The translations under genes and the position numbers were made by a program. This document shows, piece after piece, positions 33,235 to 42,951 of a stretch of 64,000 nt of DNA (position 1 is its first letter; the number at the start of each line of letters is the position of its first letter). The notes beneath the pieces were generated by a model, which did not search any database, was not told the DNA's origin, and worked only from the letters and a program-made list of their open reading frames with translations. This DNA is from Paracoccaceae bacterium (GTDB taxonomy: Bacteria > Pseudomonadota > Alphaproteobacteria > Rhodobacterales > Rhodobacteraceae), in the NCBI GenBank assembly GCA_003605175.1, contig QWDA01000008.1, positions 1-64,000 on the forward strand, given 5' to 3'.

Positions 33235-33235
<1 letters not shown>
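31952..33235 (-). CDS. sufD: Fe-S cluster scaffold protein SufD
   Basis: 427 residues from ATG 33235 (MALAEKTGADPL). The N-terminal GLPGRRDEYWRFTNP segment and C-terminal beta-helix signature (DDTVFITHDAVGCESRQVFKKVL, then GKILVKKGAQKTDGYQ and ADDVACSHGSTSGAID) are diagnostic for SufB/SufD. With SufB and SufC it forms the SufBC2D complex that builds Fe-S clusters. ATGA overlap with sufC upstream. Confidence 0.95.
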
Positions 33236-33990
<755 letters not shown>

Positions 33991-34069
33991 TGATTCTGAC
34001 TCCCAGACATGACGAAACCGGGCGCCGCCTTCTGGGCGGCCCCGGCATGATTTCGGATTTCGGATAGGC

Positions 34070-34606
34070 CTAGAGGCCGAGGGCCTCCGGCGAGAACGGG
34101 TCTTTCGGCGCCGTCGCGATCGCGGTCTGCACGTAGTCCTCGGAGAACATCGAGGAAAACGGCCCGGGCACCTTCGAGATGATCGTGGCTTCGCCCAGCA
34201 TCACGCCGAGAAAGCCCGCCATGAACAGCACGAGCCGCAGCCCGTGCCCGACGCTGAACAGCGGCACCAGGACCAGCGCCAGCAGCGTCGCGATGCCGAT
34301 ATCGGCGGTCAGCCGGAACATCTCCAGCTTCTCGGGCGGGATAAGCTCGGGATCGGCCAGCGCATGGAAGACGGCGATCCGGCCCACCAGCATCAGGCCC
34401 GCGCCCAGCGCCAGCGAGAAGGGCAGCATGAACAGCCGGCCCAGAACCCCCTTGCCCGAGATCCTCTGCCGCACCTTCCTCCGGCGCCGGTGCTCGGCCC
34501 CGTCGATGCCCGCATAGATCGTGCCCGACGTGTTCGGCCCGCCCTGCTCGATCCTGCGGATCCGGTCGGTGAAATGGTTCTGCTGTCTCTGCGAAAGGCT
34601 GACCAT
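34070..34606 (-). CDS. Hypothetical membrane protein of the suf operon
   Basis: 178 residues from ATG 34606 (MVSLSQRQQNHFTDRIRRIEQGG). A basic cytosolic N-terminus precedes three or four hydrophobic segments (RLFMLPFSLALGAGLMLVGRI, ADIGIATLLALVLVPLF and LRLVLFMAGFLGVMLGEAT). No assigned function. A GC-rich hairpin (34024-34040) separates it from sufC, without a T-run, so read-through into sufC is likely. Confidence 0.6.
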   Translation of the reverse strand: MVSLSQRQQNHFTDRIRRIEQGGPNTSGTIYAGIDGAEHRRRRKVRQRISGKGVLGRLFMLPFSLALGAGLMLVGRIAVFHALADPELIPPEKLEMFRLTADIGIATLLALVLVPLFSVGHGLRLVLFMAGFLGVMLGEATIISKVPGPFSSMFSEDYVQTAIATAPKDPFSPEALGL

Positions 34607-34699
34607 GGACCCTGTTCTCCCCGATTGCTCGGCCCCAACGGGATGCCAAGCGATTGGGGCCAAACCATGGCCCGGCGATGGAAAACCCGGACCGAGCGG

Positions 34700-35239
34700 T
34701 TAGAACTCGAAGGAATATCCACGGAAGATGATCGTGTTCGGATCGGTGAAATACGTCACCTCCTCGACCCATTCCGGCGAGAACATCGCGGCCCAGAGCT
34801 CCGGCTGCATGTGGACGAGATTGTGCATCGTGGTGCCCAGCGCCAGGATGCCGGCGGTCTTGGCCATCACATGCTCCTTGCCGTGGATGTTGAACGCCAT
34901 CCTCAGCGCGAAGCCGATCGCCAGCGCCATCGCCCCGTCGAGAATCAGGAAGAGCTCGCCGCCCAATTCGTCGGTCAGCCCTCCCCCAGTGGTGTGGAAC
35001 CGCACGAATCGCGCGATGAAGACCGAGACCATCCCGATCAAGAAGGCGCCCACGAAGGAGAGCGGATACTTGATGTTCTCGCGCCAGTCGTTCAGCTTCA
35101 CCGGCTCGCTCGGCCGCTGCCGCGGCGCCGGCGCGGCCTGCATCACCGCCGCCGGCCGGTCCGGCGCATGGCCGAGCCGCGCCAGCCGCTCCTGAAACGC
35201 CTGTTTCTGCGAGGGATCCGATCCGTTGGAATGCGACAT
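34700..35239 (-). CDS. Hypothetical membrane protein of the suf operon
   Basis: 179 residues from ATG 35239, preceded by AAGAAGG. The N-terminal 55 residues are polar; then come hydrophobic segments (YPLSFVGAFLIGMVSVFIARFV, FLILDGAMALAIGFALRMAF and AKTAGILALGTTMHNLVHM). No known family. Its position between the ybjQ remnant and the next membrane gene suggests cotranscription with sufB and sufC. Confidence 0.6.
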   Translation of the reverse strand: MSHSNGSDPSQKQAFQERLARLGHAPDRPAAVMQAAPAPRQRPSEPVKLNDWRENIKYPLSFVGAFLIGMVSVFIARFVRFHTTGGGLTDELGGELFLILDGAMALAIGFALRMAFNIHGKEHVMAKTAGILALGTTMHNLVHMQPELWAAMFSPEWVEEVTYFTDPNTIIFRGYSFEF

Positions 35240-35323
35240 GCCGGGCACCTTCTTGCGAAATAATGCCCCGGTTTTCTTCCGGATTATGGCGTGGCGCGGA
35301 CACGATCATGGAAATTTTCCGAC

Positions 35324-35524
35324 CTAGGCCAGGGTCACCGCGGTGCCCGAGGCGGAGACCATCAGCATGTTGTTGATGACCTCGTAGTCGAGATCAACAC
35401 CCACCACCGCATCGGCGCCCCGCGCCGCCGCCCGCTCCTCCAGTTCGCGCAGCACGAGGTCGCGCGCCTTGCCCAGCTCCTGCTCAAGCGCAGCGGTGCA
35501 CATCGCAAGGACACCGCCAAGCAT
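35324..35524 (-). CDS. Shortened YbjQ/UPF0145-type (heavy-metal-binding-like) protein
   Basis: 66 residues from ATG 35524, overlapping the sufB stop as ATGA. It carries the conserved C-terminal half of the YbjQ family ([36 protein letters not shown] and [11 protein letters not shown]). Typical members are about 105 residues, so the first beta strands seem to be missing; the upstream part of this frame lies inside sufB and does not resemble the family. It may be a functional short form or a relic. Confidence 0.65.
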   Translation of the reverse strand: MLGGVLAMCTAALEQELGKARDLVLRELEERAAARGADAVVGVDLDYEVINNMLMVSASGTAVTLA

Positions 35525-37050
35525 CACCCCACCGACCCTTCCAGCGAGATCGCCACCAGCTGCTGCGCCTCCATGGCGAACTCCATCGGCAGCGCCTGCA
35601 GCACCTCCTTGCAGAAGCCGTTGACGACGAGCGCCACGGCCTCCTCCTCGTCCATGCCACGCTGGCGGCAATAGAACAGCTGGTCGTCGTCCACCTTCGA
35701 GGTGGTCGCCTCGTGCTCCACCCGCGAGGAATTGTTCTTCACCTCGATATAGGGCACCGTATGCGCCCCGCATTCCGAGCCGATCAGCAGGCTGTCGCAC
35801 TGGGTGTAGTTGCGCGAGTTCTTCGCCTTCGGGTGCATCGACACGAGCCCGCGATAGGTGTTCTGCGCCTTGCCTGCCGAGATCCCCTTCGAGACGATCC
35901 GCGACCGGGTGTTCTTGCCCAGGTGGATCATCTTCGTACCGGTATCGGCCTGCTGGTAGTTGTTGGTGATCGCGATCGAGTAGAACTCGCCCTGGCTCTC
36001 ATCGCCGCGCAGGATGCAGGACGGGTATTTCCAGGTCACCGCCGAACCCGTTTCCACCTGGGTCCACATCACCTTCGACCGGTCGCCCCGGCAATCGGCC
36101 CGCTTGGTCACGAAATTGTAGATCCCACCCTTGCCGTTCTCGTCGCCCGGGAACCAGTTCTGCACCGTCGAATACTTGATCTCGGCATCTTCCAGCGCGA
36201 CCAACTCGACGACCGCCGCGTGCAGCTGGTGGGTGTCGCGCTGCGGCGCTGTGCAGCCTTCGAGGTAGGACACATAGGCGCCCTTGTCGGCGATGATCAG
36301 CGTCCGCTCGAACTGGCCGGTATTCTCGGCATTGATCCGGAAATAGGTCGAAAGCTCCATCGGGCAGCGCACGCCGGGCGGCACATAGACGAAGGAGCCG
36401 TCCGAGAAGACCGCCGAATTGAGCGTCGCGAAATAATTGTCCGAGATCGGCACGACCGAGCCCAGATACTTCTTCACCAGCTCCGGATGCTCGCGGATCG
36501 CCTCGGAGATCGAGCAGAAGATGACCCCCGCCTTCTGCAGCTCCTTCTTGAAGGTGGTGCCCACCGAGACGCTGTCGAAAACCGCATCCACCGCCACGCG
36601 CCGCTCGCCTTCGGCCGGCACGCTTTCCGCCCCCTCGACGCCCGCGAGGAGCATCTGCTCCTTCAGCGGAATGCCGAGCTTCTTGTAGGTCTCCAGAAGC
36701 TTCGGATCGACCTCGTCCAGCGATTTCGGCTTCACCGCCATGCTCTTGGGCGAGGCGTAGTAATACTGTTCCTGGTAGTCGATCTTCGGGTAGTGGACCA
36801 TCGCCCACTCCGGCTCCTTCATCCCCTGCCAGCGCTCGAAGGCCGAGAGGCGCCACTCCGTCATCCATTCCGGCTCGCCGTTCTTCCCCGAGATCAGCCG
36901 CACGATGTCGGCATTCACGCCCTTCGGCGCGTAATCCATCTCGATCTCGGTCTCCCAGCCGTACTTGTACTTGCCCGAGAGCGACTTGACGGCGTCCACC
37001 GTCTCCTGGTCGACGCCATCCTTGACGTTCTGCGTGTCGAGTGCGGCCAT
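35524..37050 (-). CDS. sufB: Fe-S cluster scaffold protein SufB
   Basis: 508 residues from ATG 37050 ([12 protein letters not shown]). It shows the SufB hallmarks: [71 protein letters not shown] with the scaffold Cys, and [26 protein letters not shown]. It receives sulfur from SufS and assembles clusters with SufC and SufD. Follows the first cysteine desulfurase by 20 bp. Confidence 0.97.
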   Translation of the reverse strand: MAALDTQNVKDGVDQETVDAVKSLSGKYKYGWETEIEMDYAPKGVNADIVRLISGKNGEPEWMTEWRLSAFERWQGMKEPEWAMVHYPKIDYQEQYYYASPKSMAVKPKSLDEVDPKLLETYKKLGIPLKEQMLLAGVEGAESVPAEGERRVAVDAVFDSVSVGTTFKKELQKAGVIFCSISEAIREHPELVKKYLGSVVPISDNYFATLNSAVFSDGSFVYVPPGVRCPMELSTYFRINAENTGQFERTLIIADKGAYVSYLEGCTAPQRDTHQLHAAVVELVALEDAEIKYSTVQNWFPGDENGKGGIYNFVTKRADCRGDRSKVMWTQVETGSAVTWKYPSCILRGDESQGEFYSIAITNNYQQADTGTKMIHLGKNTRSRIVSKGISAGKAQNTYRGLVSMHPKAKNSRNYTQCDSLLIGSECGAHTVPYIEVKNNSSRVEHEATTSKVDDDQLFYCRQRGMDEEEAVALVVNGFCKEVLQALPMEFAMEAQQLVAISLEGSVG

Positions 37051-37070
37051 CGAAGCCCTTCCTTCCTGTC

Positions 37071-38141
37071 TCAAGCCGCCCTGCGGCGGAATTTCTCATG
37101 TGCGGCGAGCCACGCCTCGGCGAAGCGGGTCACGTCGCTTTCTTCTGTCGTCGGCCCCAGCGAGACGCGGATCGCGCTCCTTGCGGTCTCCGCGTCAAAC
37201 CCCATGGCCCGGATCACGCGGCTCTCCCGGACCTTGCCGGACGAACAGGCCGACCCGCTCGAAATCGCGAACCCGGCCAGGTCCATCGCCATCACCTGGG
37301 TCTCGCCCTTCCAGCCCGGCGTAGCGAAACAGCAGGTGTTGGGAATCCGCGCGCGCTCTTTCCCGACAAAAATAGTCTCTTTTGCGCCGGATGCCAGAGT
37401 CTTTTCTAGAATATTTCTAAGTTCGGCCACGCGGTTCCAGGCGCCGGCCTCCAGATCGCGCATCGCGGCACGGCAGGCGGCGCCGAAACCGGCGATGCCG
37501 ACGATGTTCTCGGTGCCCGAGCGCCGGCCCATCTCCTGCCCGCCGCCCTTCAGGAGCGCCGCGATGTCGAGCCCGTCCTTCACGATCAGTGCGCCCACGC
37601 CCTTCGGCCCGCCCAGCTTGTGCGCCGACAGCACCGCCATATGGGCGCCCGACCAGGCGAAGGACCAGGGGATTCGCCCGACGGCCTGGGTGACGTCGAG
37701 AAGCAGCATCCCCGCTTCCCGCGCCCCGTAGCGCCAGCGCCCACCCACCGGCTCCGGCGGCTCGGTGATCGCGCCGGTCTCGGAATTCGCGAGCCCCATG
37801 GCCAGAATGTTGTTGCCGGTCTCCGCATCGGTCAGGTCGAAATGCGCCCAGAGCGCGTCATGGGCGGTCTCCTCGACTATCACCGCGCCGTGCCCCCGCA
37901 GCTGCGCCAGCACCGACGCCGCTTCGGTCGCGCCAGAAGTGAAGATCACCTCCGCGGGCTTGCAGCCGATTGCTTCGGCCACCTCGGCCCGCGCCCGCTC
38001 CACCAGCCCCCGCGCCGCCCGCCCCTCGGCATGGACCGAGGAGGGGTTGCCCATGACATCCATCGCCGCGACCATCGCATCGCGCGCCTCGGGCCGGAGC
38101 GGCGCCGTGGCGTTCCAGTCGAGATAGACGCGCCCCGTCAC
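37071..38141 (-). CDS. IscS/NifS-type cysteine desulfurase
   Basis: About 356 residues from GTG 38141, which overlaps the regulator stop (GTGA). Class V PLP fold: [21 protein letters not shown], the PLP lysine in [10 protein letters not shown] and the catalytic Cys in [16 protein letters not shown] second desulfurase beside SufS is the usual arrangement of alphaproteobacterial isc-suf operons. The stretch 37360-37430 is strikingly AT-rich and holds an Irr-like palindrome. Confidence 0.92.
   Translation of the reverse strand: MTGRVYLDWNATAPLRPEARDAMVAAMDVMGNPSSVHAEGRAARGLVERARAEVAEAIGCKPAEVIFTSGATEAASVLAQLRGHGAVIVEETAHDALWAHFDLTDAETGNNILAMGLANSETGAITEPPEPVGGRWRYGAREAGMLLLDVTQAVGRIPWSFAWSGAHMAVLSAHKLGGPKGVGALIVKDGLDIAALLKGGGQEMGRRSGTENIVGIAGFGAACRAAMRDLEAGAWNRVAELRNILEKTLASGAKETIFVGKERARIPNTCCFATPGWKGETQVMAMDLAGFAISSGSACSSGKVRESRVIRAMGFDAETARSAIRVSLGPTTEESDVTRFAEAWLAAHEKFRRRAA
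37406..37420. promoter_or_regulatory. Irr-like palindrome inside the iscS-type gene
   Basis: CTAGAA-TAT-TTCTAA matches the palindrome TTAGAA-N3-TTCTAA found on the operon promoter with one mismatch. It lies in a local AT-rich patch of a GC-rich coding gene, about 360 bp before sufB. It may mark an internal iron-controlled promoter. No experimental support is visible. Confidence 0.4.
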
Positions 38142-38599
38142 GCCTCGTCCACCACCGTCAGAAGCGTCGGGACGGCCGGACAGGGCGTCAGCTCGTTCGA
38201 GATCACGTCCGACAGCCTTGTCTGGTGCAGGAAAACGTAGACATGGGCCGACAAGCCCTCCCAAAGCCGGTTCGTCAGGCTTTGCGCCCGCGTCCCCGAA
38301 TGCCCGCCCGAAGCGCCGGCGCCGGTATGCATCGCGCTCACCGTCTCGTCGACCGCGCCCAGCACCTCCGACACCCGGACCTCCGAGGCCGGCCGCGCCA
38401 GCGCATAGCCGCCGCCCGGGCCACGCGCACTCTCGACGAGCCCCGCCCGGCGCAGCTTCACGAAGAGCTGCTCGAGATAGGGAAGCGAGATGTTCTGTCG
38501 CTTCGACAGTTCCGCCAGCGACATCAGCTGCCCCTCGGGCATCGCTGCCAGATCCGCCAGCGCCACCATCGCATAGCGCCCCTTGGTGCTCAGTTTCAT
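38138..38599 (-). CDS. iscR: Rrf2-family Fe-S-sensing regulator, IscR type
   Basis: 153 residues from ATG 38599 (MKLSTKGRYAMVALADLA). The Rrf2 winged helix is clear (SLAELSKRQNISLPYLEQLFVKLRRAGLVESARGPGGGYALARP). The three clustered cysteines of classical IscR are absent; the matching loop reads TGAGASGGHSGTRAQSLT, and the only Cys is Cys140 near the C-terminus. IscR of Rhodobacter sphaeroides is known to be such a single-Cys type. It probably represses the operon it heads when Fe-S clusters are sufficient. Coupled to the desulfurase by GTGA. Confidence 0.9.
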   Translation of the reverse strand: MKLSTKGRYAMVALADLAAMPEGQLMSLAELSKRQNISLPYLEQLFVKLRRAGLVESARGPGGGYALARPASEVRVSEVLGAVDETVSAMHTGAGASGGHSGTRAQSLTNRLWEGLSAHVYVFLHQTRLSDVISNELTPCPAVPTLLTVVDEA

Positions 38600-38682
38600 T
38601 TGCCGACCCCGACAGACATTGACGCAGCCGCGCGCGGGGCTTAGGTGCTTAACGCCCGAAGCGACCCGGATTCCGCGCCGGA

Positions 38683-38719
38683 TTAGAATAATTCTAAAGA
38701 CCCTGACGATTTCCGTCAA
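38683..38719 (-). promoter_or_regulatory. Promoter of the isc-suf operon with overlapping Irr-type box
   Basis: On the minus strand TTGACG (38719-38714) and TAGAAT (38696-38691) are separated by exactly 17 bp, a near-consensus housekeeping promoter 85-110 bp before iscR. The -10 box lies within the palindrome 38683-38697 (7-bp arms around one central base), which matches the iron-control element TTAGAA-N3-TTCTAA bound by Irr in alphaproteobacteria. Binding there would block RNA polymerase. Confidence 0.75.
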
Positions 38720-38760
38720 CAATGTCGGCGCCAGGGTCGCGAACGAAAGACTGGGGACCG

Positions 38761-39414
38761 ATGCCCGAGGTGATTTTTCCCGGCCCTGAGGGCCGCCTGG
38801 AAGGCCGCTACCATCCGCAGAAGACGAGGGACGCGCCGATCGCGATCATCCTGCATCCGCATCCGCAGTTCGGCGGCACGATGAACAACCGCGTGGTCTA
38901 CAACCTGCACTACGCGTTCCACGAGATGGGCTTCACCGTGCTGCGCTTCAACTTCCGTGGCGTGGGCCGCAGCCAGGGCGAATACGACCAGGGCATCGGC
39001 GAACTCTCCGACGCCGCCTCCGCGCTCGACTACCTGCAGTCGATGAACCAGAACGCCAAGCATTGCTGGGTCGCGGGCTTCTCCTTCGGCGCCTGGATCG
39101 GCATGCAGCTCCTGATGCGCCGGCCCGAGATCACCGGCTTCATCTCGGTCTCGCCGCCCGCGAACATGTACGATTTCTCCTTCCTCGCCCCCTGCCCCTC
39201 CTCGGGCCTGATCATCAACGGTGCCGCCGACCGCGTGGCGCCGCCGCGCGACACGAAGACCCTCGTCGACAAGCTCCACGAGCAGAAGGGCATCACGATC
39301 ACCCACCAAGAGATCGACGGCGCCGGCCATTTCTTCGAGGATCCGCATATGGAGACGATGATCACCAACGTCATGGAATACGTCGAGCGGCGCCTGACCG
39401 AAACAACCCGCTAG
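38761..39414 (+). CDS. Alpha/beta hydrolase
   Basis: 217 residues from ATG 38761. HPHPQFGGTMNNRVVYNL forms the oxyanion region, GFSFGAW holds the nucleophile elbow (G-x-S-x-G), followed by GAADRVAPP and DGAGHFFEDP with the expected Asp and His. This is the short cytosolic dienelactone-hydrolase-like type with unknown substrate. It is divergent from the isc-suf operon and is followed 2 bp later by the HD-domain gene, so the two are probably cotranscribed. Confidence 0.85.
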   Translation: MPEVIFPGPEGRLEGRYHPQKTRDAPIAIILHPHPQFGGTMNNRVVYNLHYAFHEMGFTVLRFNFRGVGRSQGEYDQGIGELSDAASALDYLQSMNQNAKHCWVAGFSFGAWIGMQLLMRRPEITGFISVSPPANMYDFSFLAPCPSSGLIINGAADRVAPPRDTKTLVDKLHEQKGITITHQEIDGAGHFFEDPHMETMITNVMEYVERRLTETTR

Positions 39415-39416
39415 GC

Positions 39417-39992
39417 ATGTCCGAGCGCCTCGCCGCCCAGCTCGGCTTCCTGCACGAGGCCGACCGGCTCAAGACGGTGCTGCGCGGCACGCCGATCCAT
39501 GACGGCTCGCGGCGCGAGAACTCGGCCGAGCATTCCTGGCACATCATGCTCTACGCCCTGACGCTGGCCGAGCATGCCGAGCGGCCGGTGAATATCGACC
39601 GGGTGCTGAGGATGCTCCTTCTCCACGATCTCGTGGAGATCGACGCGGGCGACGCGCCGATCCATGGCGGCCACGATCCGGAAGAGATGGCGCGAAAGGA
39701 ACAAGCGGCGGCGGACCGGCTCTTCGGCCTCCTCCCGCCCGACCAGGCGGCGGAATACCGCGCGCTCTGGGACGAGTTCGAAGCGGCCGAAACCGACGAT
39801 GCGGTGTTCGCGAAATCGGTCGACCGGATCCAGCCGGTGGTCGCCAATCTCGAATCCGGCGGCGGCACCTGGACCGACTACGCCGTCACCTACGAGCAGC
39901 TCGAGACGCGCGTCGCCGTCAAGGCCCGCCGCGGCGCGGCCCGGGTCTGGACCCATCTCGAGCCACGGATCCGCGCCTGGTTCGGCGCCTGA
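39417..39992 (+). CDS. HD-domain phosphohydrolase, YfbR/5'-nucleotidase-like
   Basis: 191 residues from ATG 39417, just after the hydrolase stop. The metal-binding pattern is visible as SAEHSWHIMLYAL (first His), LLLHDLVEIDAGD (HD pair) and AKSVDRIQPVV (final Asp). The layout fits small HD hydrolases acting on deoxynucleotides. Substrate not determinable from sequence. Confidence 0.82.
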   Translation: MSERLAAQLGFLHEADRLKTVLRGTPIHDGSRRENSAEHSWHIMLYALTLAEHAERPVNIDRVLRMLLLHDLVEIDAGDAPIHGGHDPEEMARKEQAAADRLFGLLPPDQAAEYRALWDEFEAAETDDAVFAKSVDRIQPVVANLESGGGTWTDYAVTYEQLETRVAVKARRGAARVWTHLEPRIRAWFGA

Positions 39993-40058
39993 GGCGCGCG
40001 CCCCGGGCTTGCCCCGGGGCTTCGACCTCCAGGAGCAGCGCAACCGGGAGGCCCCGGC

Positions 40059-41216
40059 TCAGGTCCGGGGCGGCGGGGTACCATCGCCTTCCGGCGCGTC
40101 CAATGCCGCGGCCACCGTCTCCAGCGTCTTCGGCCGGTAGCCCGGATCGCCCCGCCACCGCGCCCGCGCCGGCGCCGACACCTCGGCGACATCGACCGGC
40201 CCCGCCCGGTCCCGCGCGGTGAGCGCCATCGCCCGCTGCAACAGCCCCGGCCCGCCGCTGTGGTTGTCGAGCGGCGCGAACGGATCCGACGCCGCCCGGA
40301 GCGCGTCCACCGTCGCGGCGTCGAACGCGAGCCCCCGCGCCATCGCCCCCTCGGCGACCCAGACCGCGGTGGCGTTCGATAGGCCGATCACGTCGCCGCC
40401 GCCGCCCACCGACCCGTGCACGCCCTGGAACCATTCCTGCCGGTAAGGCTCCGCGCCCGCCGGGGCGCCCGCGTTCAGCTCCGGAATGTTGTTCCAGGGC
40501 GTCGGCTCGTAGCTCAGCCGCCGCTCATCGATCGCCAGCGCCTGCCGCGCCGTCTCGACCGAGCTCGAGAGCGACAGGTCGTGGAACTGGTGCGGCCCGT
40601 TGAACACCGAGGCGAGGAGCGAGAACTGCTTCGGCACGCCCAGCGCCCCCACCGTGTCCCAGACCCCCACATAGGCGATCCTGAGCCGCACCCCCTCGGG
40701 ATGCCCGTTCGCGCGGCGCCACTCGGCCTCCTTGTCGCTGGTCGTCACATGCGGCGCGTGGCTCAGCCGGTAGGCGAAGCTCTCTTCGGTGTCGGGCCTG
40801 GTCGTCGGATCGTCCGAGCGATAGCGTGCCAGCGCCTTCGGGATCTCCGCCAGCGCATCGCGGGTCAGGAGCCCCGAGGCCCGGATGAACCCCGCCAGCG
40901 ACCGCGCCGTGAAGGCGCCCCGGGAAAACCCGAAGAGATAGATCTCGTCGCCCGGCTCGTAGGAAAACACCAGGCGCCGATAGGCCTCCTCGAGGTTCAG
41001 GTTCAGCCCCAGCCCGAAGGCCCCGCCGACCACCCGGTCGAGCCCGCGCGCCAGCCCGGTCGACCCCCGCCCGGTGCCCACGCCTTCCACGTAGATCACC
41101 TGCTGCGGCACGCCCGGGGCCAGCGCCACCGCCTGCGCCAGCTTCACGACATTGGTGGGAAACTTCGCGTCGGACCGGTTCCAGGTCCCGTCGCAGAACA
41201 CCGCAATACGTTTCAT
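40059..41216 (-). CDS. DUF2235-domain putative hydrolase/phospholipase
   Basis: 385 residues. The N-terminus (KRIAVFCDGTWNRSD) and YLFGFSRGAFTARSLAGFI nucleophile elbow (G-x-S-x-G) define DUF2235, the fold of Tle1-type phospholipase effectors. Later conserved pieces include VGVWDTVGALG, ALAIDERR and EWFQGVHGSVGGG. No type VI secretion genes or signal peptide are seen, so a housekeeping hydrolase is equally possible. It is transcribed divergently from the acyltransferase gene over a 269-bp gap. Confidence 0.85.
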   Translation of the reverse strand: MKRIAVFCDGTWNRSDAKFPTNVVKLAQAVALAPGVPQQVIYVEGVGTGRGSTGLARGLDRVVGGAFGLGLNLNLEEAYRRLVFSYEPGDEIYLFGFSRGAFTARSLAGFIRASGLLTRDALAEIPKALARYRSDDPTTRPDTEESFAYRLSHAPHVTTSDKEAEWRRANGHPEGVRLRIAYVGVWDTVGALGVPKQFSLLASVFNGPHQFHDLSLSSSVETARQALAIDERRLSYEPTPWNNIPELNAGAPAGAEPYRQEWFQGVHGSVGGGGDVIGLSNATAVWVAEGAMARGLAFDAATVDALRAASDPFAPLDNHSGGPGLLQRAMALTARDRAGPVDVAEVSAPARARWRGDPGYRPKTLETVAAALDAPEGDGTPPPRT

Positions 41217-41485
41217 CGCTCAGCCCTTCTCAAATCGCCCGATCAAAATCGCGCCCAGCATAGCCTTCTCGCGCCCGGTCGATAAGGCCGGATGACCGTG
41301 CCGCGCGGTCGCGACTTCCTGCCGGGCCTCCCGCGGCCCCGCCCTGCCCCGCACGGAAGGAAGCGATCCGCTCGCCCCGTTCCGTTGGCGACGTTCCGCC
41401 AGCCCCGCCCGTGCCGGAGATGAACGCCGCGCCCGCCCGCCCTATCTGTCACGCAGATGTCGCGCTGAGGAATTAGGGGGCCGAC

Positions 41486-42343
41486 ATGAAGAACCGGATC
41501 GATCCGCTCATCGCCGAACGGGCGCCCTGGCTGTTCCGGGGCGACCCCGTGTCGGCCGCCGCGAAAGCCGCGCTCACAGGGATCCTCGGTTATGGCCGCA
41601 CCGTCGCGCTCGCCGAGCAGTTCCGCGACCGCCCCACTGACGAGATCATGGCGACGCTGGGCCGGATGTTCGCCCGCGAAGTCGCCGCCACCGGGCTCCG
41701 CAACATCCCGGCTCACGGCCCTGCGCTGATCGTTTCGACCCACCCGACCGGCATCGCCGACGGCATCGTTCTCCACCGCCTCCTGCGCCAGGTCCGGTCC
41801 GACCTCTTCATCTATGCCAACTCCGATATCCTGCGCGTGCTGCCGCAATTCGAGAGCCTGATCGTCCCAGTCGAATGGCGCCACGACCGGCGCAGCCACG
41901 CCAAGACGCGCGCGACCATGGCGCGCACCCGCGCCGCGCTCGCCGAGGGCCGGCTCGGCCTGATCTTCCCCTCGGGCCGGCTCGCCAAGCGGCGCGGCCT
42001 CTCGCTCCACGAGCGGCCCTGGATGGCCTCGACGGCGGCGATCGCGCGCAAGTTCGACCTGCCGGTGATCCCGATCCACATCGCCGCCCGCAACTCGGCG
42101 CTGTTCTACCTCTTCGACCTGATCCACCCGACGATGCGCGACATCACCCTGTTCCATGAGGTGCTGAACAAGGCGCGCCAACCCTACCGGGTCCGGATCG
42201 GCGCGCCGATCCCGGCCGCCGCCTTGCCGCCCCGCTCCGAAGACGCCATCGCGGCGCTCCGGCGCGCGACCCTGGCCCTTGGCGAGGACCCGATGCGCCC
42301 CGCCCGTCTCGCCGGTTTCACCCGCGCCCGCCGGCCCGCCTGA
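41486..42343 (+). CDS. Lysophospholipid acyltransferase family protein (PlsC-like)
   Basis: 285 residues. The acyltransferase core shows STHPTGIADG, the hemolysin/OlsA-type variant of the His-Asp motif, then VEWRHDRR, GRLGLIFPSGRLAKR (the FPEG-like block) and PVIPIHIA. It would acylate lysophospholipids or glycerophosphate at the membrane. The GAGGAATTAGGGGG stretch before ATG serves as ribosome-binding site. Confidence 0.85.
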   Translation: MKNRIDPLIAERAPWLFRGDPVSAAAKAALTGILGYGRTVALAEQFRDRPTDEIMATLGRMFAREVAATGLRNIPAHGPALIVSTHPTGIADGIVLHRLLRQVRSDLFIYANSDILRVLPQFESLIVPVEWRHDRRSHAKTRATMARTRAALAEGRLGLIFPSGRLAKRRGLSLHERPWMASTAAIARKFDLPVIPIHIAARNSALFYLFDLIHPTMRDITLFHEVLNKARQPYRVRIGAPIPAAALPPRSEDAIAALRRATLALGEDPMRPARLAGFTRARRPA

Positions 42344-42429
42344 CCTTCGACCTCAGCCGCCCAGCTTTCGCCACAAGCTTGCGCGAGGGTCCGGATTGTG
42401 GAAGCGTCCGAAACGGAGGATGGATCGCC

Positions 42430-42951
42430 ATGCCCTATCTGATCGCGCTCGCGGGCGTCGTCGCCGCAGCCTATTTCTTCGTGATCCGCGCGCGGAACGC
42501 CGCCGATATGGCCAGTGAACTCGTCGACGTGGCCGCCGACGTGCAGGCCGCCGCCCGCCGCTTCGGCTTCCGCCGCCGCGCGAACCTGCACCCGGTCGAG
42601 GCGGTGGACGACCCCAAGGTCGCCGCGGCCACCGTGGCGGTCGCCTATCTCGAGCTCGACGGCTACCCGACCGGCGAGGCGAAGAATGCGCTTCTCCGGG
42701 CGCTGCAATCGGAGTTCGGCATCGGGCTCAAGGAGGCCGAGGAGCTCGCCGTGCTCGGACGCTGGCTGATGACCGAATGCAACGGCCCCGAGCCCGCCAT
42801 CGCCCGCGCCACGCGCCGGCTCCACAAGCTCTCGGGCGGCCAGCATCTCGGCGCGCTCATGGGCGTGGTGCAGGCCGTGACACCCGACGGTCTGAGCGGT
42901 CGCCAGCGCGACGCGCTCGACGACATCAAGCGCGGCATGCGCCTGCGCTGA
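42430..42951 (+). CDS. Membrane-anchored hypothetical protein, TerB-like fold possible
   Basis: 173 residues from ATG 42430 with GGAGGATGG in front. One N-terminal membrane segment (YLIALAGVVAAAYFFVI) is followed by a cytosolic helical domain (DPKVAAATVAVAYLELDGYPT, LLRALQSEFGIGLKEAEELAVLGRWL). The spacing of helices recalls the TerB/tellurite-resistance fold, but this is tentative. No operon partner after it. Confidence 0.65.
   Translation: MPYLIALAGVVAAAYFFVIRARNAADMASELVDVAADVQAAARRFGFRRRANLHPVEAVDDPKVAAATVAVAYLELDGYPTGEAKNALLRALQSEFGIGLKEAEELAVLGRWLMTECNGPEPAIARATRRLHKLSGGQHLGALMGVVQAVTPDGLSGRQRDALDDIKRGMRLR

Noticed and set aside
40059-41216. DUF2235 protein as a type VI secretion effector
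   Set aside because: No VgrG, Hcp, PAAR or immunity gene is near. The neighbours are housekeeping genes.
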